A DNA stretch of 59,199 bases from the NCBI GenBank assembly GCA_964615975.1, contig CAZTTH010000021.1:1-59199 (forward strand), given 5' to 3'. The translations under genes were made by a program, and so were the position numbers. Shown one piece after another: positions 43,622 through 52,527 of the stretch (within the stretch, counting starts at the first letter, position 1; the number at the start of each line of letters is the position of its first letter). Below the pieces are notes generated by a model. The model worked only from the letters and a program-made list of their open reading frames with translations, searched no databases and was not told the origin of the DNA. The DNA comes from CAZTTH01 sp964615975 (lineage in GTDB: Bacteria > Verrucomicrobiota > Lentisphaeria > JABSQK01 > JAJFLO01).

Positions 43622-44550
43622 TCATGTCCTGGCTCAGGAAGATGATTCGCGGCACCAGCAATTGGCTCATCTTTGTGATTCTAACCATTATTGGAATGGC
43701 GCTGTCATGGTCGGTCTGGACGTTTGATCAATTTTTAATCACTCATATCCACCATCATCAAAAGCCGGTCAATACCGGCATCATTTGTCTTTCTCCCGCG
43801 ATTACCGAGATTCTCCATGCCTTGACCTTGGATAAAAAGCTGGTGGCGATTGGCGAACATTGTCATTATCCCCCAATCATCCGGAATCTTCCGATTGCCG
43901 GAAGTTATTTGCAGCCCAATTTGGAAAAGATTCTATTTCTCAAACCCCAATCGGTACTTATCCAGGGAAAAAACCATGCGTTGGAACACCTCAGCCAGGC
44001 AACCGGTATCGCAATGCATGCATTCGATCTGACGTCGATCGAATCAATCTATTACGCGATCTCCAAACTGGGGCGGTTATATGATTGTGAACCCGCGGCA
44101 ATGGTGTTGATAGATCAGATCCAAGGGGATTTGAGGGCTATTCACTGGCAAACCCGGGATCAACATCGTCCCAAAACCTTCCTCTGCCTGAGTCGTGCTT
44201 CATCCGCGCTTGGTGATATGATCACCGCCAATCAAACCACATTTGCCGGTGAACTTCTGGAACTGGCCGGCGGTGACAATATTTTTCGCACCTCAATGCA
44301 GCCCTATCCAGTTCCATCCCTGGCCGCCCTCATCGAATTGGCGCCCGAAGTTATCATCGATATTTCTCACCACAAACTCAAACCAAATCAACGGGAAAGG
44401 CGTCGTGCCGATTGGCAGGCGCTGCCGATGCTGCCCGCTGTGCGATCGCAGCGAGTCCATGTGATCGACGACGATTATGTTCTTATTCCCGGTCCGCGGG
44501 TTGTACAGACCGCCCGCCATCTCCATAAAATTCTCCATGCCCAAAAATGA
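43618..44550 (+). CDS. BtuF-like periplasmic metal/cobalamin-binding protein
   Basis: 310 residues. An N-terminal membrane anchor (WLIFVILTIIGMALSWSVW, about 16-34) is followed by a class III substrate-binding fold: IICLSPAITEILHALTLDKKLVAIGEH, then LEKILFLKPQSVLIQG, and near the end ALIELAPEVIIDISH and GPRVVQTARHLHKIL. This is the helical-backbone family that binds cobalamin or siderophores for ABC import. No BtuC/BtuD partner is near, and it lacks a lipobox. Coupling to a GT-C gene is unusual. Confidence 0.8.
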   Translation: MIMSWLRKMIRGTSNWLIFVILTIIGMALSWSVWTFDQFLITHIHHHQKPVNTGIICLSPAITEILHALTLDKKLVAIGEHCHYPPIIRNLPIAGSYLQPNLEKILFLKPQSVLIQGKNHALEHLSQATGIAMHAFDLTSIESIYYAISKLGRLYDCEPAAMVLIDQIQGDLRAIHWQTRDQHRPKTFLCLSRASSALGDMITANQTTFAGELLELAGGDNIFRTSMQPYPVPSLAALIELAPEVIIDISHHKLKPNQRERRRADWQALPMLPAVRSQRVHVIDDDYVLIPGPRVVQTARHLHKILHAQK

Positions 44551-44702
44551 AGCGGTCAACGCGATCATGCAGTCCTCCTCCCTTTATTCACGTCCCTACC
44601 CGCACCCCTGGGTGCTACTGAACCCAATCTGCTTTTAGAAAATGAGGGCATGATAACCACTTGATTGGAATGATGGTGTTCGAAAAATTGGCGGTTTGCG
44701 GT

Positions 44703-44960
44703 CTAAAACTTGAATCTATTTGCGGGCCTAGGTTGAAGCAGATCCCAATAGTCATCCATCACTGCGCCAACCTCTGCGCGAGCGATGTCGAGAAATACCA
44801 CGCTTGGTGGGTTCTACAAGGTCGTCGAATGCCTGATCATCGCCATCGCGACAGCGTTCGGGCAATTGCCGTTCCAACTCAGAGTCGAGTTGGTCAAACC
44901 ACCATTGTGTTCGTCAGCATTTTGTTCAAGCAGGTCTATGGTTTCGATGTGGAATTCCAT
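44703..44960 (-). pseudogene. possible decayed gene fragment
   Basis: A frame from ATG 44960 to TAG 44703 carries one internal TAG after codon 48. The second half (VVFLDIARAEVGAVMDDYWD) and a neighbouring frame (DQLDSELERQLPERCRDGDD) both look like protein. This suggests an old gene with stops and shifts. No family assigned. It occupies part of the 44551-45152 gap, which has no intact gene. Confidence 0.3.
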
Positions 44961-45152
44961 ATTGGTATCATAAAATGTTAATGGATGAGTGTAATATTAA
45001 AATCACGGTGAGCGTTACCATCACCATTCATCACGGTCAGCAGATCAAGATCTGATTCTCGTATTCAAGAACCGATCAGCGCGATTGCCCAAGACCGCAA
45101 CCGCGTAAACAGGGCAACCCAAGAGCAGCCAATTGAACTCAGCAAGTCAGGC

Positions 45153-45923
45153 TTAATTTCCCTGCTCGGGAATGTCGGCATCACCTGGCGCAGCCTCCGG
45201 TTGATGATCCTGGCGGCGATTCTCACGCCGTTCACGACGATTCTCATGCCGGTCGCGAATCCGTTCCCGATTTGCATGTCCCTTGAGTCGCAATTCCTGA
45301 GCCTGGGGATTATCCTTGATCAACTCCTGGCGTAAACTTTTAAGCCGTTCACGATCTTCCGGGGTTTTGTTTTCCTTTGCCAATAAAGTCGCGTATTCAG
45401 GTGATTGAGCGGCCAGGAGGGAATCGATTTCATTTTTTACCGCATGCGCTTCATTTACACCTCGTCCAAATTGTGCACTCAAATCCGGATTACTTTCGGC
45501 AAAGTTGCTGTTAAGCTGTTTAATCTCATTCAATTTAGTCTGTGCCTCGGGCGAATTTGCTAATAATTCCCGCCGCAATTGAATCAGACGAATTTGCTCT
45601 TCCCGGGTTTTGTTTTCCTTGTCACTTAGCTCAGCATACTCAGAGTTAAGAGATTTCAACGTGGACTGTAATTCCTGATTCTTTGATTGTAACGAATCCT
45701 TGTGATTTATCAGCGCCTGTTTTTGTTCTTCGCTCAACTGTTGCCGCAACTGATCGCGAACCCGATCCCTTCTCGGACCACCATAGTCATCATTTTTGGG
45801 TTGTTTTTCTAAGTCCTGTACCGCCTCTTTTTCTGGGGTTGGATTTGGTTCTGATTCAGCAAGCGCCTGAGTATGGCCCACCACCCCGACAATAAGGAGA
45901 AATTTTATCACTGTTTTTTTCAT
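45153..45923 (-). CDS. secreted coiled-coil protein with internal duplication
   Basis: 256 residues from ATG 45923, which has GGAGG 8 nt upstream. A signal peptide (KKTVIKFLLIVGVVGHTQALA) precedes a charged helical body. A block of about 35 residues occurs twice: EYAELSDKENKTREEQIRLI...RRELL and EYATLLAKENKTPEDRERLK...RQELI. The tail is Arg/Glu/Asn-rich (NRRERRENRRQ). LSEEQKQALINHKDSL recalls the LTxxQ motif of Spy/CpxP periplasmic chaperones, but that link is weak. Likely a periplasmic helical protein. Monocistronic. Confidence 0.75.
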   Translation of the reverse strand: MKKTVIKFLLIVGVVGHTQALAESEPNPTPEKEAVQDLEKQPKNDDYGGPRRDRVRDQLRQQLSEEQKQALINHKDSLQSKNQELQSTLKSLNSEYAELSDKENKTREEQIRLIQLRRELLANSPEAQTKLNEIKQLNSNFAESNPDLSAQFGRGVNEAHAVKNEIDSLLAAQSPEYATLLAKENKTPEDRERLKSLRQELIKDNPQAQELRLKGHANRERIRDRHENRRERRENRRQDHQPEAAPGDADIPEQGN

Positions 45924-46018
45924 TTTGACTGCCTCCATTCCGATGAATTGATCTTATGGTTTTATTCTCATTTAATCCATTAACTGTCTATGCCAAAGCG
46001 AAGTTTTACAAGGATTAG

Positions 46019-46161
46019 GTATGTGTTTAACGTAATCATTGAGGGGAATCAGTGTGGGAGTCCTCCTGCCGAATGGCAGGATCAGGCTGAGGTTTGAACG
46101 TTCATTGCTTTGCGGCTGTCCCGGACACGGGATTGTACTCCAAGCGACATTAAACACATAC
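46019..46161. mobile_element. MITE-like element, copy 2 (143 bp)
   Basis: Perfect 12-bp terminal inverted repeats, GTATGTGTTTAA (46019-46030) and TTAAACACATAC (46150-46161), flank a non-coding interior with an internal hairpin (TCCTGCC-GAAT-GGCAGGA). The flanks AGGATTAG and TGGATTAT share GGATTA, consistent with a mutated 8-bp target duplication. The right end matches copy 1 (376-402). It lies between the coiled-coil and MFS genes. Confidence 0.72.
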
Positions 46162-46269
46162 TGGATTATACACAGCAAAAATACAAAGGTTCAGTAGGGA
46201 AATTAAATTTTTGCATGCGTTCTTGGTTCAGCATCGCGGACTGATCTCAAAAACAGGGCACTGATTAGT

Positions 46270-47718
46270 TCATTCCCTTTTCCCGCCGTCGGTTTCACCA
46301 TTCTCATTATCATGATTATCGCTGGTTGAGATCGACAATGGACGCAGGGTGACACCGGCAAACGCGCGGATATGGGCAATGCGAAAGATTAAATCGCGGT
46401 GGCGGATAGATTCGACTTCGCGCACTTCCCGGAACATCGGGATAAATAACAGCGTGGTGATCGCCCGCAAACAACCGGAAAGTAAAAAGATCGTCAGATA
46501 AACCGATTGGGGAACCCAAAACCATGAATTAAAAGGGATTCCGGCGCCCAAATGATTCGCGGCATACCCCCCGGTTAATGATCCTGAAAGAATAAAGAAT
46601 CCGCTGATCACTCCCTGAAATGCCACGCATCGCCCCCGCTTCGGCGGCGATACCGCATCAAAGAGAAAATTGGCGGTAACCAAATGATAACCCGCCCAGA
46701 TGAATCCGGAAAATAATTGCGCCAGGATCAACACCAAAACCTGGTCGGAAAACAGCCAGAGGAATGGAGGGATCGTGATCCCGATGGCGCAAATATCAAG
46801 GATTTTTTTATTGCCAAAACGATCGGAAAGCTGCCCCCAATAACGCAACGTCAATATTTGACTGAAGACCGCGGCAGCGGACACGGCGGTGAACTCAAAA
46901 TAACTGAATTTAAGTTCACTTAACATATAAATCGCAAAATAAGGCGCTGAAAACCACACGGAAAAATTCATAAAACCAACAAAAAAGACAAAACGGGCAA
47001 AATTAGATTTTGGCGAACGCTTGAGGAATTGATAAAAGGAAAACTTATCTTTCGCTGAATGGCAAAACGGCGGATCATCATGCCGTGACAGAAAATAAAC
47101 TGACACCCACCGTGCCACTCCAGCCAAAACAAATATGACCGCGAAACCAGCCTGAGAATTACCCCAGCCCTCTCCAATGGACAAAATGCCGCCGGAGATG
47201 AGAACCGCAAGAAACGTAACGGTACTGATGCGGGAATTGCGAATGCCGAAATAAACGCCACGGATATTGGTCGGCACCAAATCCCCGATCAGGCTGTTCC
47301 AAATCGGTCCGATAAAACCAGCACAACAGTGATAAAGAGTCGCCAGCAGAATCACCATACAGACGGTGAAATACGAAATCCCCCAACAATAGGGTATACA
47401 GGCCAGAACTCCCCAAAGGATTGCCTGCACACTGGCAATGGCGACAATCAACATACGTCGACTGACCTTGCGCTCCATACTCCAGGCCCCCAGCAATTGA
47501 CAGAGCGCGCCAATTAATGCCGGCAAGGTGCTCAGCAACCCCACCTGCAGGACAGTGCCCTTGAGGTAAATGGCAAAAGCGCCCAGATACGTCTCTCCAC
47601 ATCCCAGCATGGCGGCATGAGACATGCCGTCATAAGTGGAATGACGGAGATTGGGCTGCGTCATTATTTCCGGTTGCAATTCATTCTTTTCCAATGAAGA
47701 TGTTGATCGCTTATTCAT
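46270..47718 (-). CDS. MFS transporter
   Basis: 482 residues with about twelve membrane helices after a 30-residue cytoplasmic tail. The loop-2-3 region is AWSMERKVSRRMLIV, a form of the MFS G-x3-D-R motif. Mid-protein GQLSDRFGNKKILDI is the equivalent in the second half, and DLVPTNIRGVYFGIRN fits helix 4-5. Substrate not predictable. Alone in its transcription unit. Confidence 0.85.
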   Translation of the reverse strand: MNKRSTSSLEKNELQPEIMTQPNLRHSTYDGMSHAAMLGCGETYLGAFAIYLKGTVLQVGLLSTLPALIGALCQLLGAWSMERKVSRRMLIVAIASVQAILWGVLACIPYCWGISYFTVCMVILLATLYHCCAGFIGPIWNSLIGDLVPTNIRGVYFGIRNSRISTVTFLAVLISGGILSIGEGWGNSQAGFAVIFVLAGVARWVSVYFLSRHDDPPFCHSAKDKFSFYQFLKRSPKSNFARFVFFVGFMNFSVWFSAPYFAIYMLSELKFSYFEFTAVSAAAVFSQILTLRYWGQLSDRFGNKKILDICAIGITIPPFLWLFSDQVLVLILAQLFSGFIWAGYHLVTANFLFDAVSPPKRGRCVAFQGVISGFFILSGSLTGGYAANHLGAGIPFNSWFWVPQSVYLTIFLLSGCLRAITTLLFIPMFREVREVESIRHRDLIFRIAHIRAFAGVTLRPLSISTSDNHDNENGETDGGKRE

Positions 47719-47952
47719 GATAATAAAATTTTACACGATATTTACGCGGGTGAAATACATTGCCTGATCACAGATTTGAGGTTAATTTGATCCCTTGGTA
47801 ATTACGCGAGTGATAAGGAATCAAACCGCAGCGCTCCATTGTGAATGGAAACGATATACTAAATCAAGTATTAATTCAGCCCCAACAATGGTCGCTCCAC
47901 GGTTGTATACTTGATCAGACGATAATGAGAGTAAAGAGGTGATACATAAATG

Positions 47953-48132
47953 TCAAGCAATAGATAGACAGTTGCTCCGTGCGGTTCCTTTAATAATCAG
48001 AGACATTCGACGATTTCGTGCCTGCATGTCCACGATTTTCCCACCGCGCGTTCCGGCATGGCGCGCTGATGGGGTGACATCGACTGCCGCGGCCACTACC
48101 TGATTGTTTGTCAGCTCTCGCTCCGATATCAT
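47953..48132 (-). CDS. 59-residue small ORF
   Basis: ATG 48132 has GAGGA 9 nt upstream (TTGAGGAATATAAGAG). The frame is open for 59 codons to TGA 47953. The peptide is basic at its C-terminal half (KIVDMQARNRRMSLIIKG) and matches no family I know. It sits in the 47719-48318 gap. It may be a real small protein or a remnant. Confidence 0.35.
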   Translation of the reverse strand: MISERELTNNQVVAAAVDVTPSARHAGTRGGKIVDMQARNRRMSLIIKGTARSNCLSIA

Positions 48133-48324
48133 CTCTTATATTCCTCAAAGTGTTATCTTAAGTCTTGGATATCGATAAAAAAGGCGGGACAATGATTGTG
48201 ATTTATCGGTTTTTCAATGACAATTTTTATTTTCGTCGACCGCCCAGTCAGTCTTCTCCAATTTGAAGACCCGATGCCAACCTGAATATAACCATTTAAG
48301 AAGATCATTTATCGGGAGTTGAAT

Positions 48325-49356
48325 ATGATTATTTTGCTTTTCGTTGTAACCGCAACCCTAATTGTATCGGCGCTGTGTTCATTATGTGAAGCCATTCTTT
48401 ATTCAACCAGTATCGCAGCGCTTGAATCGGCGAAAACCAAAGATCGGCGCCGCAAGGCGGCAGAACAGTTTCTCGGTTTTAAGAAGCAGATTTCACGCCC
48501 GATAGCTGCTATTCTGATTATCAATACCCTCGCCAATACCGCTGGCGCGGCGTATACCGGCATGTATGCGGCAAAGCATTATCCTGAATCCTGGCTGCCG
48601 ATGTTTAGTATCGCACTGACCCTGGCAATCCTGATTTTCGGCGAAATTGTGCCCAAAAACATTGGCGTGACCTATAACAAGAATCTCTGGTCATATATCG
48701 TTACCCCTCTGCGATTTATGGGCGTGCTGCTGGCGCCTTTAATCGCCCTGACGGAAAAAATTTCTCAATACTTCCAAAAATCCCATCGCCAATCCTCCAT
48801 TACTGTGGAAGAAATTCTGGCACTGGTGAAATTAAGCGCACACCAGGGAGATATCACCCAGGATGAAAGTCACTTGGTGCGCAATATCATCAACCAGGAT
48901 AAAAAACATGTGCGCACCATCATGACCCCGCGTTCGGTAATGTTCGCTCTCAATGGCGAGTCGACAGTGGATGAAAGCTTCAAACTGATTATGGAAAAGG
49001 GATTCAGCCGCGTCCCCATTTATCAGGATTCCACCGACAACATCATCGGTTATGTCATGTTATTTGATCTGGGTAATGCCAAATTGGAAAATCAAGGGCA
49101 GGAGGTGATTCGCAAATTCTGCCGCTCCATCTCCTTTGTGCCCGAAACTGCCGATTGCCTGGTCACCCTCACCATGTTTCTCAAACAACGCAAACATCTT
49201 GCCATAGTCGTCGATGAATACGATGGCATTGCCGGCCTGATCACCCTGGAAGATCTGGTTGAAACCATGTTGGGCGCCGAAATTGTCGATGAAAAAGATC
49301 GCTTTGTCGATCTCCAGACGGTGGCCCGCAAACATACCCCGCAAACCATAAAGTAG
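48325..49356 (+). CDS. CNNM/CorB-type membrane protein with CBS pair
   Basis: 343 residues from ATG 48325, which has GGGAG 6 nt upstream. The DUF21/CNNM membrane domain (about 1-165, three to four helices) carries LCEAILYST near the start and the conserved IFGEIVPKNIGV. Two CBS motifs follow (about 185-315): VRTIMTPRSVMFAL, then FSRVPIYQD and HLAIVVDEYDGIAGLITLED. Related proteins transport or regulate Mg2+/Co2+. It lacks the C-terminal CorC_HlyC domain of longer relatives. Confidence 0.88.
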   Translation: MIILLFVVTATLIVSALCSLCEAILYSTSIAALESAKTKDRRRKAAEQFLGFKKQISRPIAAILIINTLANTAGAAYTGMYAAKHYPESWLPMFSIALTLAILIFGEIVPKNIGVTYNKNLWSYIVTPLRFMGVLLAPLIALTEKISQYFQKSHRQSSITVEEILALVKLSAHQGDITQDESHLVRNIINQDKKHVRTIMTPRSVMFALNGESTVDESFKLIMEKGFSRVPIYQDSTDNIIGYVMLFDLGNAKLENQGQEVIRKFCRSISFVPETADCLVTLTMFLKQRKHLAIVVDEYDGIAGLITLEDLVETMLGAEIVDEKDRFVDLQTVARKHTPQTIK

Positions 49357-49772
49357 CATTATGCCAATCATGCCGATCGGTGAGTCGCTGCGGTCCGGCA
49401 GGAGCCCCATCTCCAACCGAACAGCTACCGGCAACGACACCCAAAGCGGCGAATTACTCTTACGCTCTGACAAAGGATAAAGCACCATCGAACAGTAATT
49501 CGATTAGCTTAATACCCCTCACATTGTCAACGAGCTTTTACTCAAAAAGCCTGAACTGAGCGAAAGTCTCGGCAAGATCCTGTTCATGAGCTTGCTTGTT
49601 CCTTTTCACATTAGGTACCGGAATTCTCAATCCCGATTGTCATCTTAATAATCGGCAATCGTCGTTATTAACCGGTCTTTAATCTGGCACTGAAGTGTTA
49701 GGGATTTTCAAAATATCTTCCGGTTCAGGCATATTTCTGGCATGTTTAATTCCGTCACGGGAGTGTAGCGCG

Positions 49773-49847
49773 TAATCCACAGTCTTCCCCTACCGTGAGA
49801 ATGAGTATCAAAACTCGTCGGAACGGCGGGCGACAGACTATGGATTA
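49773..49847. repeat. imperfect inverted repeat
   Basis: TAATCCACAGTCT (49773-49785) and AGACTATGGATTA (49835-49847) pair with one mismatch around a 49-nt loop. No ORF inside. Possibly an RNA hairpin or small mobile palindrome. Confidence 0.4.
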
Positions 49848-49914
49848 GGCATCCTTCGCCGATCATTTATTCCCTTAAACCGATATTAAAAAGGCTTTGC
49901 CGTCAGCTTCATAA

Positions 49915-50121
49915 TGGCCGTCAGAGCCCCCCACGGAACCAATCAATTCCCATTCGTTCGCCGTTCTCGACCGTCTCATCGCCCAGATCGGACCAGATAA
50001 CCTCCCCACCACCCGGGTTGCTCTCAAAGTCGTTTATACCGACTTCGACGACCTTGCCATCGAGATTTTCCCCGCTCAGTTAGTGAGAATTCCCGCTTCC
50101 CTGAACCAGGAACCGGAATGA
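49915..50121 (+). pseudogene. C-terminal gene remnant
   Basis: A 68-codon open frame ending in TGA 50121 and preceded at once by an in-frame TAA. It reads like a genuine protein end: SFAVLDRLIAQIGPDNLPTT, then VALKVVYTDFDDLAIEIFP. It has no start codon or ribosome site. I do not recognise the family. It is probably the tail of a gene truncated by deletion. Confidence 0.35.
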
Positions 50122-50571
50122 AAACTGAAAAACTCGTGGAATTTCCTTAACCAATCACCGGAAAATAATCACTCACCCACTCCGGTATATAAGGAAAAAG
50201 TCGCAGTATAAGCGAGGGGCTTCGCTGCAGCGCGCCTGATCCAGCGTGTCGGCAAAATATTTGCGAAGGTGAAAACGAGCCAAGACATGGAGGAAATGGG
50301 GGGGCTTCGGTGTTGATCACTGTGAAAAAATCAAGAATCAAAGAGACCGACTGGTTGCCAGTGCGCTATAACCACCCAGGGTACCGACGAGAATAGGCAC
50401 TCAAAGGTCGTCGGAGTCAGCGACTGTGGAGGTATAACTCGATACGTTTTCAATTTTCACCCATAAATTTCATGGAAGTGTCAAATTTTCATGGGTTTTG
50501 TATCCGCTCGCGGAGTATAATGATACCACAGAGCAATCACGATACTCGCATCATTGATCTCCAATTACTGG

Positions 50572-51954
50572 TCAGGGATTCTCGAATTCATACACTCGAT
50601 GCTGCCAGTTCGCCAGCGCCAGAATGCGATGAAAGGCACAGGTGCGGTGGCCATATTCACATCGTCCATCCACCATGCTTCCGCCACAGGCGCCATCAGT
50701 CAACCCCTTGGGGCATTGCCGCGCAGTCCAGGCCTGCGTCGCGGCAAAATTCCACAACCGTTCGTCCTCCTTTCGCAAACCATACCGGCGCCAACATTTC
50801 TTGAAAATCCTGTTCCTTTTCAGGGCAATCATTTCCCCGCATAGATATTCCAGCTTTGGCTTCAGCTCCAATTCCGGTAAATGGCCATTAATGGCAAGGG
50901 GAACCGATGTGTCACAGGCGGCGAGGTCCTTTTCCATCAGTCGATTGTACATATAATAATGATACGGCATCGGCGCCATTTCACAGTGGTCGTGAAAATC
51001 ATTCCAAGCTGCCAGCCAATCGTTATAGGAATGATATTCTGCCAGCGTTTCACTAATTTTCTGCACAACCAATTCCGCCGTCCTGATATCCGGCAAGCCT
51101 CCCAATTGGATCCCGCTATAACCCAGAAATTTGCACCCAACCGCCTGGAGCGCCACCCGTTGCAATTGCGTGGTCAGCGACTGGGTAAGATTCAACGACA
51201 TTTCTTTTTTCAACAAGTCCGCCAATTGATGGGATATCAGGATGCCGCTGCGTTTATTTTCCAGAATGGCATTCAGCTCGTTGGGATGCAGGAATATTAC
51301 CCTGGCAAATACAGCGTCATCGCGATCGCGATTGCGCAGGAACCATTGCAATTCCTGGTATTTTTTCATGTCCCAACCGGCCTGAGCCACCAATAATTGC
51401 GCGCCCGAATTCAGTTTGCGGATCATTTTCAAATACTGCAGCATGGTGTCGTTGATAACATACTTAAAGGGATTGACGGTCGCGGCAAGAAACAGGTCAG
51501 GGACATGTTTACCTGCCAACGTCAGCATCCGGCAACTATCAAGGTGTGGGATTTTCCTGGGAGTTCGTGTCCTGCCACGGTGTGCCGGGGCGGAAATCTC
51601 GGCATTTCCAGAAACCATCGCCACGGATTTTATCCCGGCTTGATGCCACTGCGAGAGCGCCTCAGTAATCCTGCTTTGACTCAATTCTCGGCCTGATAAA
51701 TATGCCAAAATCTCCTTGGAACAGTGCGTTGCTACAGCGGTTATCGCACCGATGATATCAAGTGGCGCGGCGATTGGGCCTTCAGCCACCAGCGCCAATC
51801 CGGCAATGCGGTCATCGCGTTGGGCCAGTTGCGCGACATTTTTAATCTCCCGGAAATCATGCTCGGGCCCCAGTCTGTCGGCAATCAAATTCCCTTCAAG
51901 AAAAAGTGAGAATTGACCGCTATTAATAATTTCGCTAAGATTCTTTATGGCCAT
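50572..51954 (-). CDS. methylenetetrahydrofolate reductase C-terminal domain protein
   Basis: 460 residues. The first 300 residues have a MetF-like (beta/alpha)8 layout (LFLEGNLIADR, FLAATVNPFKY, AQLLVAQAGWDM, KFLGYSGIQLGGL). The end carries the MTHFR_C cysteine motif CPKGLTDGACGGSMVDGRC, then CAFHRILALAN, expected to bind metal. Bacteria with this domain couple it to folate one-carbon metabolism (MetF/MetV-like). Whether this long form reduces methylene-THF itself is uncertain. It stands alone, after a 570-bp repeat-bearing gap. Confidence 0.75.
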   Translation of the reverse strand: MAIKNLSEIINSGQFSLFLEGNLIADRLGPEHDFREIKNVAQLAQRDDRIAGLALVAEGPIAAPLDIIGAITAVATHCSKEILAYLSGRELSQSRITEALSQWHQAGIKSVAMVSGNAEISAPAHRGRTRTPRKIPHLDSCRMLTLAGKHVPDLFLAATVNPFKYVINDTMLQYLKMIRKLNSGAQLLVAQAGWDMKKYQELQWFLRNRDRDDAVFARVIFLHPNELNAILENKRSGILISHQLADLLKKEMSLNLTQSLTTQLQRVALQAVGCKFLGYSGIQLGGLPDIRTAELVVQKISETLAEYHSYNDWLAAWNDFHDHCEMAPMPYHYYMYNRLMEKDLAACDTSVPLAINGHLPELELKPKLEYLCGEMIALKRNRIFKKCWRRYGLRKEDERLWNFAATQAWTARQCPKGLTDGACGGSMVDGRCEYGHRTCAFHRILALANWQHRVYEFENP

Positions 51955-52129
51955 TGGTATTAATGTTCAAAAACTGGGTGTGATTACATTTTGTGACCGT
52001 GTCATATATCCTTTGAACTTCCTGGTAACCCAGTAATTCCGGATAGTGGAGTCGAGTTGTAAGAGATACTCAAACAAATCTGATATTCGAAAACTCAATC
52101 CATCCAAGTTCTATCTAGCATAAGTTGTA

Positions 52130-52345
52130 ACCTTATGCGTCCCGCAGGGACAGAACTGATAGTAGCCCACCAATTTATTGGCGGGAATAGGGCATTGAAA
52201 AATCCAGTCCCAAACGGGACGACTGAGGGATGAATGGGCAATGCCATCATAATTCATGTTCTGATATATCAATCGCCCCTATCGGGTCGCACATTTAAAT
52301 AACTGCCTGATTCCCACCACTAAAGTAGTGGGTTATTTTCATTTT
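52130..52345. repeat. palindromic intergenic repeat cluster
   Basis: Several short hairpins in the 51955-52527 gap: GTCCC-GCA-GGGAC (about 52140), CCCACCAAT/ATTGGCGGG (about 52169-52188), GCCCC/GGGTC near 52275 and CCCACCACT/AGTAGTGGG (about 52315-52334). The CCCACCA stem is shared with 22928. An AAGGTTC/GAACCTT stem at 52473-52498, 30 bp beyond the tyrS stop, may act as a terminator. Confidence 0.5.
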
Positions 52346-52527
52346 ATCTCTCCGGAATATTAATACATAATTCCTCTACGAAATTACCTAATCTCCTGAG
52401 AGTCGAATCGAACTTTATTCTCTGAGGCGAATATACAATCTGCCCCGGGGATAATCCCAACCAGACGACCGAAAGGTTCTACTGATTATTTGAACCTTGA
52501 CAGGCAACAAAAACTGCAAGGTAACAA

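Larger units (their letters stand above)
49357..50571. other. 1.2-kb gene-poor stretch with decayed fragments
   Basis: No intact gene is visible. An inverted repeat (49773-49847) and a protein-like fragment (49915-50121) are listed separately. A minus-strand frame near 50160-50290 (LARFHLRKYFADTLDQARCS) also looks like a remnant. Just before the MTHFR-like gene's end, CCCAT...ATGGG forms a weak stem (about 50459-50495). Confidence 0.4.
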
